Of a stretch of DNA of 64,000 nt, positions 60,601-64,000 are shown piece by piece; positions within the stretch are counted from its first letter, which is position 1, and every line of letters begins with the position of its first letter. The stretch spans positions 33,018,796-33,082,795 of the forward strand of contig OV884012.1 in NCBI GenBank assembly GCA_930367205.1, written 5' to 3'. The translations under genes and the position numbers were made by a program. Source of the DNA: Acanthosoma haemorrhoidale (Eukaryota; Arthropoda; Insecta; Hemiptera; Acanthosomatidae). The notes under the pieces were generated by a model. The model was not told the origin of the DNA and made no database searches. It was given only the letters and a program-made list of their open reading frames with translations.

Positions 60601-63600
60601 TCACATTAAACATGACCTCGCAAAAGAATTTTAAATATATCCCATAAAATAAAATGTTGAGTGTCAAAACGTCCTAGTCAGGACGGGAAATAAAATCGTC
60701 ATAGAACAAAGCTTTGAATAATAAACATATGGCCAAATTTAAGATAATAAAAACTTAACAAAATATCATATTCATAAAATTCATCCTTTTAAATTTTTAC
60801 AAACACAAAATTTTATTTATGATATCATCTACATAAATATTAATTATAATTTATAAATAATGTACCGTAATTAACATGTTTATAAATCTCTAAATGGTTA
60901 GAAGGGAACAGGGCTATAATAAATGATGTCACCGACTGAAAAGTCAAATAACTGAAGCTTGCCTGAGCATTCAGAAATAGACATTTAGAAATTTAACTGG
61001 CGGATACAGGACTTTCCATGAGTCACTGTGCCCATTCGCAACACTCAGTTCAAACAGACCTGAATGACGAATTTAAACTTATATATGATTCCATTATTTT
61101 TACGGTATTGTAAAACAGATTTATATCTATCAGATATATAGTAATAGTAGATAGCAGATATGCTACAAGCGTTCAATGCAACAGTTTTAAAAAATTATTT
61201 GTCATTTATATTAATTCTTCTTGTTTTGGTAATACGTCAGTCAGTGCGCTCGTTAATAATTATTATTTTCCTCCAAATTTCATTTGTAATTTCGGTTGTT
61301 TAAAATTTGTATTTACTTTTATCATTATTCATTATATTTTATTAGTTTCTATAGATAAATGGAAATGCATACCATTTTTTCATTGATAGGTTTTTTCGAT
61401 GTTTTGAATCCTCGGTCTATCCAGGTGTATTCGATTCTAATCTCTAACGTGATTTCAAAATGTATTTGAAAAATGAATTTGTATATGTAACACACGCAAT
61501 TTGGGTACTTTTTCTAGCAGATTAACTCACCAATAAATAATTATAATTTACAAAATAATCACTGTTTTCAAGCTGAAGTATGAGTTAACACCAGACGATT
61601 TCATAAACCAATAACAAACAAAAATTTACGACACTATTATTATTATTTAACGACCTATGACCCCATCCAAGACCCATTTTATGGAATTAAAAAAAAGATC
61701 GACAAACACTCTACCTTAGTTTCTACTAATTGTTTGCCTTCTTGTCCGCATTTACTTGCTCATCAAACAATTTTCATATTCATATAAATTTGATTCTTCT
61801 GAGTAGAATTATATTGTGATTTTGCAACCACCCCAGGAGAGAAAGAACACTTGTTCTTTTTTACTATGTAATAAAAAGGAATGAAGTAATAGATATGATT
61901 TTGAAATTGAAATTAATAAGTGGAATTCAACACTTTCCTTACTCTAACGAACTATAAATAAAATAACATTTTTCTTCATATATTGTAGGATGTAAGTGCA
62001 AGCTGTTGGGTTGGGCTAAAAATGCCATAAGTAGTCCTTCATAAATTACAGATAGGGAACGTTAAAATTAACGTACAAAATAGTACCTCACATGCATGTT
62101 ACAACAATATATAATCAAAGTATAAGGTGTAAGAGCTTGTGTCTATGTAATTATTACCCAGACTTTCTTAGTTTATTTTTACTCTTACTGAGAAATTACA
62201 ACTTTCTAAATGTTCGAGAAAGAAATTCACTCTAATTATCTAGATCTCCGACGAGGTAATTATCATTTCTGAATAGAGATATTTCTTTTAATTGGGCAGT
62301 TCGAAAATAGCGAGGATGTGTGGAGAACTGTTGGGCTGGCTTGTCGCCTACGGGTTTTGGTTGAAAGTCATTCATCCACACATCACCTATCAAACCTTGC
62401 AATCCGAAATCTAGAAAAAATAATTTTTTTAAACAAGAAATTCTTATATTTTCCCAATATAATGTATGCTACCTTTCATTTTGTGAAAGGTCAACGTTGT
62501 GAAATCTTGATCAAGTATCATTAATGAATCAAAAAAATGTAATTAAATATCTGATTAACTACATGAAATGTCTTATTTGTCTTTTAAAATTATAAGAGCA
62601 ATTGTCAGAATTATTTTTTTAGTAAATAAACATTTTCGGGTCATATTAAGTAGGGCTTTAAATAAAAGATTTAATGAAATGTATCAGGTGTGCATACTTC
62701 AATGGTAGGAAATGTAACAAACATAATTTGTTTATGATAATGCAAAAAAACGTTTCTACTCCAAACGTTGTCCAGTAATAGAAATTAACCTTTTGAGTTT
62801 TGGTGGTGTTTTTTTAAATTTTATGAATTGAAAATAACTTGAATTTCTTTGATTTTTATATAAAAACATTTACAACTGATAAGGGAAATGGTGGTTTCAT
62901 ACGTGAAATATATTTTTAGGAACCAAGTTTTAGCTTATAATTTATTACTGGAGACTTTTTTAATTCGGCATTTTAGTTTCATAACAGTTCTCCTTTAGGT
63001 ATTGTTTTTTTATTTGACTTGTTTTAGTGTAGTCGAATGGTTTTAGTAGTGGTAAATTTAGGGAGTTTGTTTTTTTTTCAAATGAATCAGTTATACTACA
63101 CCCCATTATACTAATTATTATAATATTAATTATATTATAATACACCCCAATTGAAATCGTTTAGCTATTAAAATGTTAAATGCTGTATCGTAACATCGTA
63201 TTGAACTGTTTCGTAAATCGTCTAAAGCCTAGAAGTTGAACAAACACAATTATTTTCATAAATATGTCATAGTACATTTTATAGGTTATTTTCCAGCTTC
63301 ACTTCGACTGTCCCAATTTACGCCTAGAGCTTCATGGCGAGATACCCATGTACTGTTTTTTTGAGTGTAAAGTGGTAAACCACATTCCCGTGTTTTTCCT
63401 ATTTTCTATTAACAGGCAGGAAACACATTAAGTTACTTGTCTGGCAGCACACGCGATGACATTATCCCATATTATTATAAGCGATGTGTGAGTCATCCAC
63501 ATCCTTGTATTACGGGATATTACATAACAACGTAGACCATTAACGCTTTTCTTGGAGCTAACACCTACTGGTCAGAGATAAGGGTGGACTCAGCCTGAAA

Positions 63601-64000
63601 TGGTGATTACCGGGATCACTGTGCCACCAAGTCAACTGGAGAAAGCGAAGGAAAGCTCCAGGGCGCGGTACTGCGTCATGTACTGATCATTTTCTATACA
63701 TCTTAAATATTTATTTCATTGCCCGTGATTGTGTTCGAAACTTTATCTATTTTTTATTTTGTCAGTACAGTATTTATTTTCAATGAGAATACCTAGCAAA
63801 AGATCAATATGTTTGTCAGATTGGTCATGCTTAGTCCATGTTTCGAAATGGTTTGTTCTTTGGTAGATATATTACCACATTCGAGTACTTTCAATGTAAT
63901 AAGAAAGATTAAGCATAGAAATCTTAGGTTCTCGGGGAGATAAGTAGATAAGTCTTAAATCAAGGTAAGTTACACCCACCAAACTAGTTCCTAAGATTAG
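57633..64000. other. AT-rich non-coding stretch to the window end
   Basis: No host gene was recognised. GC-elevated patches are at about 58985-59500 and 63290-63680. The first follows an acceptor-like TTTGCAG (ending near 58985) and a 57-codon open frame to 59159, which could be an exon but has no known motif. The remaining sequence is AT-rich with T and A runs. A 68-codon ORF at 62318-62524 has no recognised motif. Confidence 0.45.

Overview
The window looks like a repeat-dense, AT-rich piece of an invertebrate nuclear genome, most likely an arthropod. The evidence is the mix of Jockey-like LINEs, a mariner-family transposase relic, Gypsy-type LTR elements, long (GA)n and (TA)n microsatellites, and no operon-like coding. 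The clade below arthropod cannot be fixed from the sequence. No host protein-coding gene could be recognised; nearly all identifiable coding capacity belongs to transposable elements.

The centrepiece is a complete Ty3/Gypsy-type LTR retrotransposon at 40135-44931. It has two 316-bp LTRs that look identical by eye, a gag ORF, and a pol ORF with protease, reverse transcriptase, RNase H and integrase, all with catalytic residues in place. A canonical A-AAA-AAC slippery heptamer sits exactly where a -1 shift would join gag to pol. The first 10 nt after the 5' LTR do not resemble a tRNA primer site. They are perfectly complementary to a 10-mer inside the LTR lying about 30 bp downstream of a TATA-like box, which is the layout expected of Tf1-type self-priming. 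The LTR also holds a 77-bp segment with complete splice-site grammar, bounded by a 12-bp direct repeat and enclosing the AATAAA signal. The element sits in a (TA)n tract at the 3' tail of an older LINE copy.

A second LTR family (ends TGTAGCGACC...CGACCCGACA) is present as solo LTRs. Two have perfect 5-bp target-site duplications (15339-16044, ATAAC; 47381-48302, ACATT). One older copy (9102-10021) lacks a clear duplication and one is strongly diverged (about 4395-4924).

A Jockey-like LINE family contributes four copies: 8785-9100, 29290-29535, 39665-40078 and the longest, 50297-51395 on the minus strand, which keeps an FADD reverse transcriptase box. Two structures with long inverted repeats (2240-3268 and 24367-25646) each enclose a decayed LINE coding fragment: a YMDD-type RT in the first and an AP-endonuclease domain in the second. 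A mariner-family transposase C-terminal relic lies at 57417-57632.

The remainder is AT-rich non-coding DNA with several short GC-elevated islands whose nature is unresolved, plus one 175-codon ORF (45123-45650) of unknown status.
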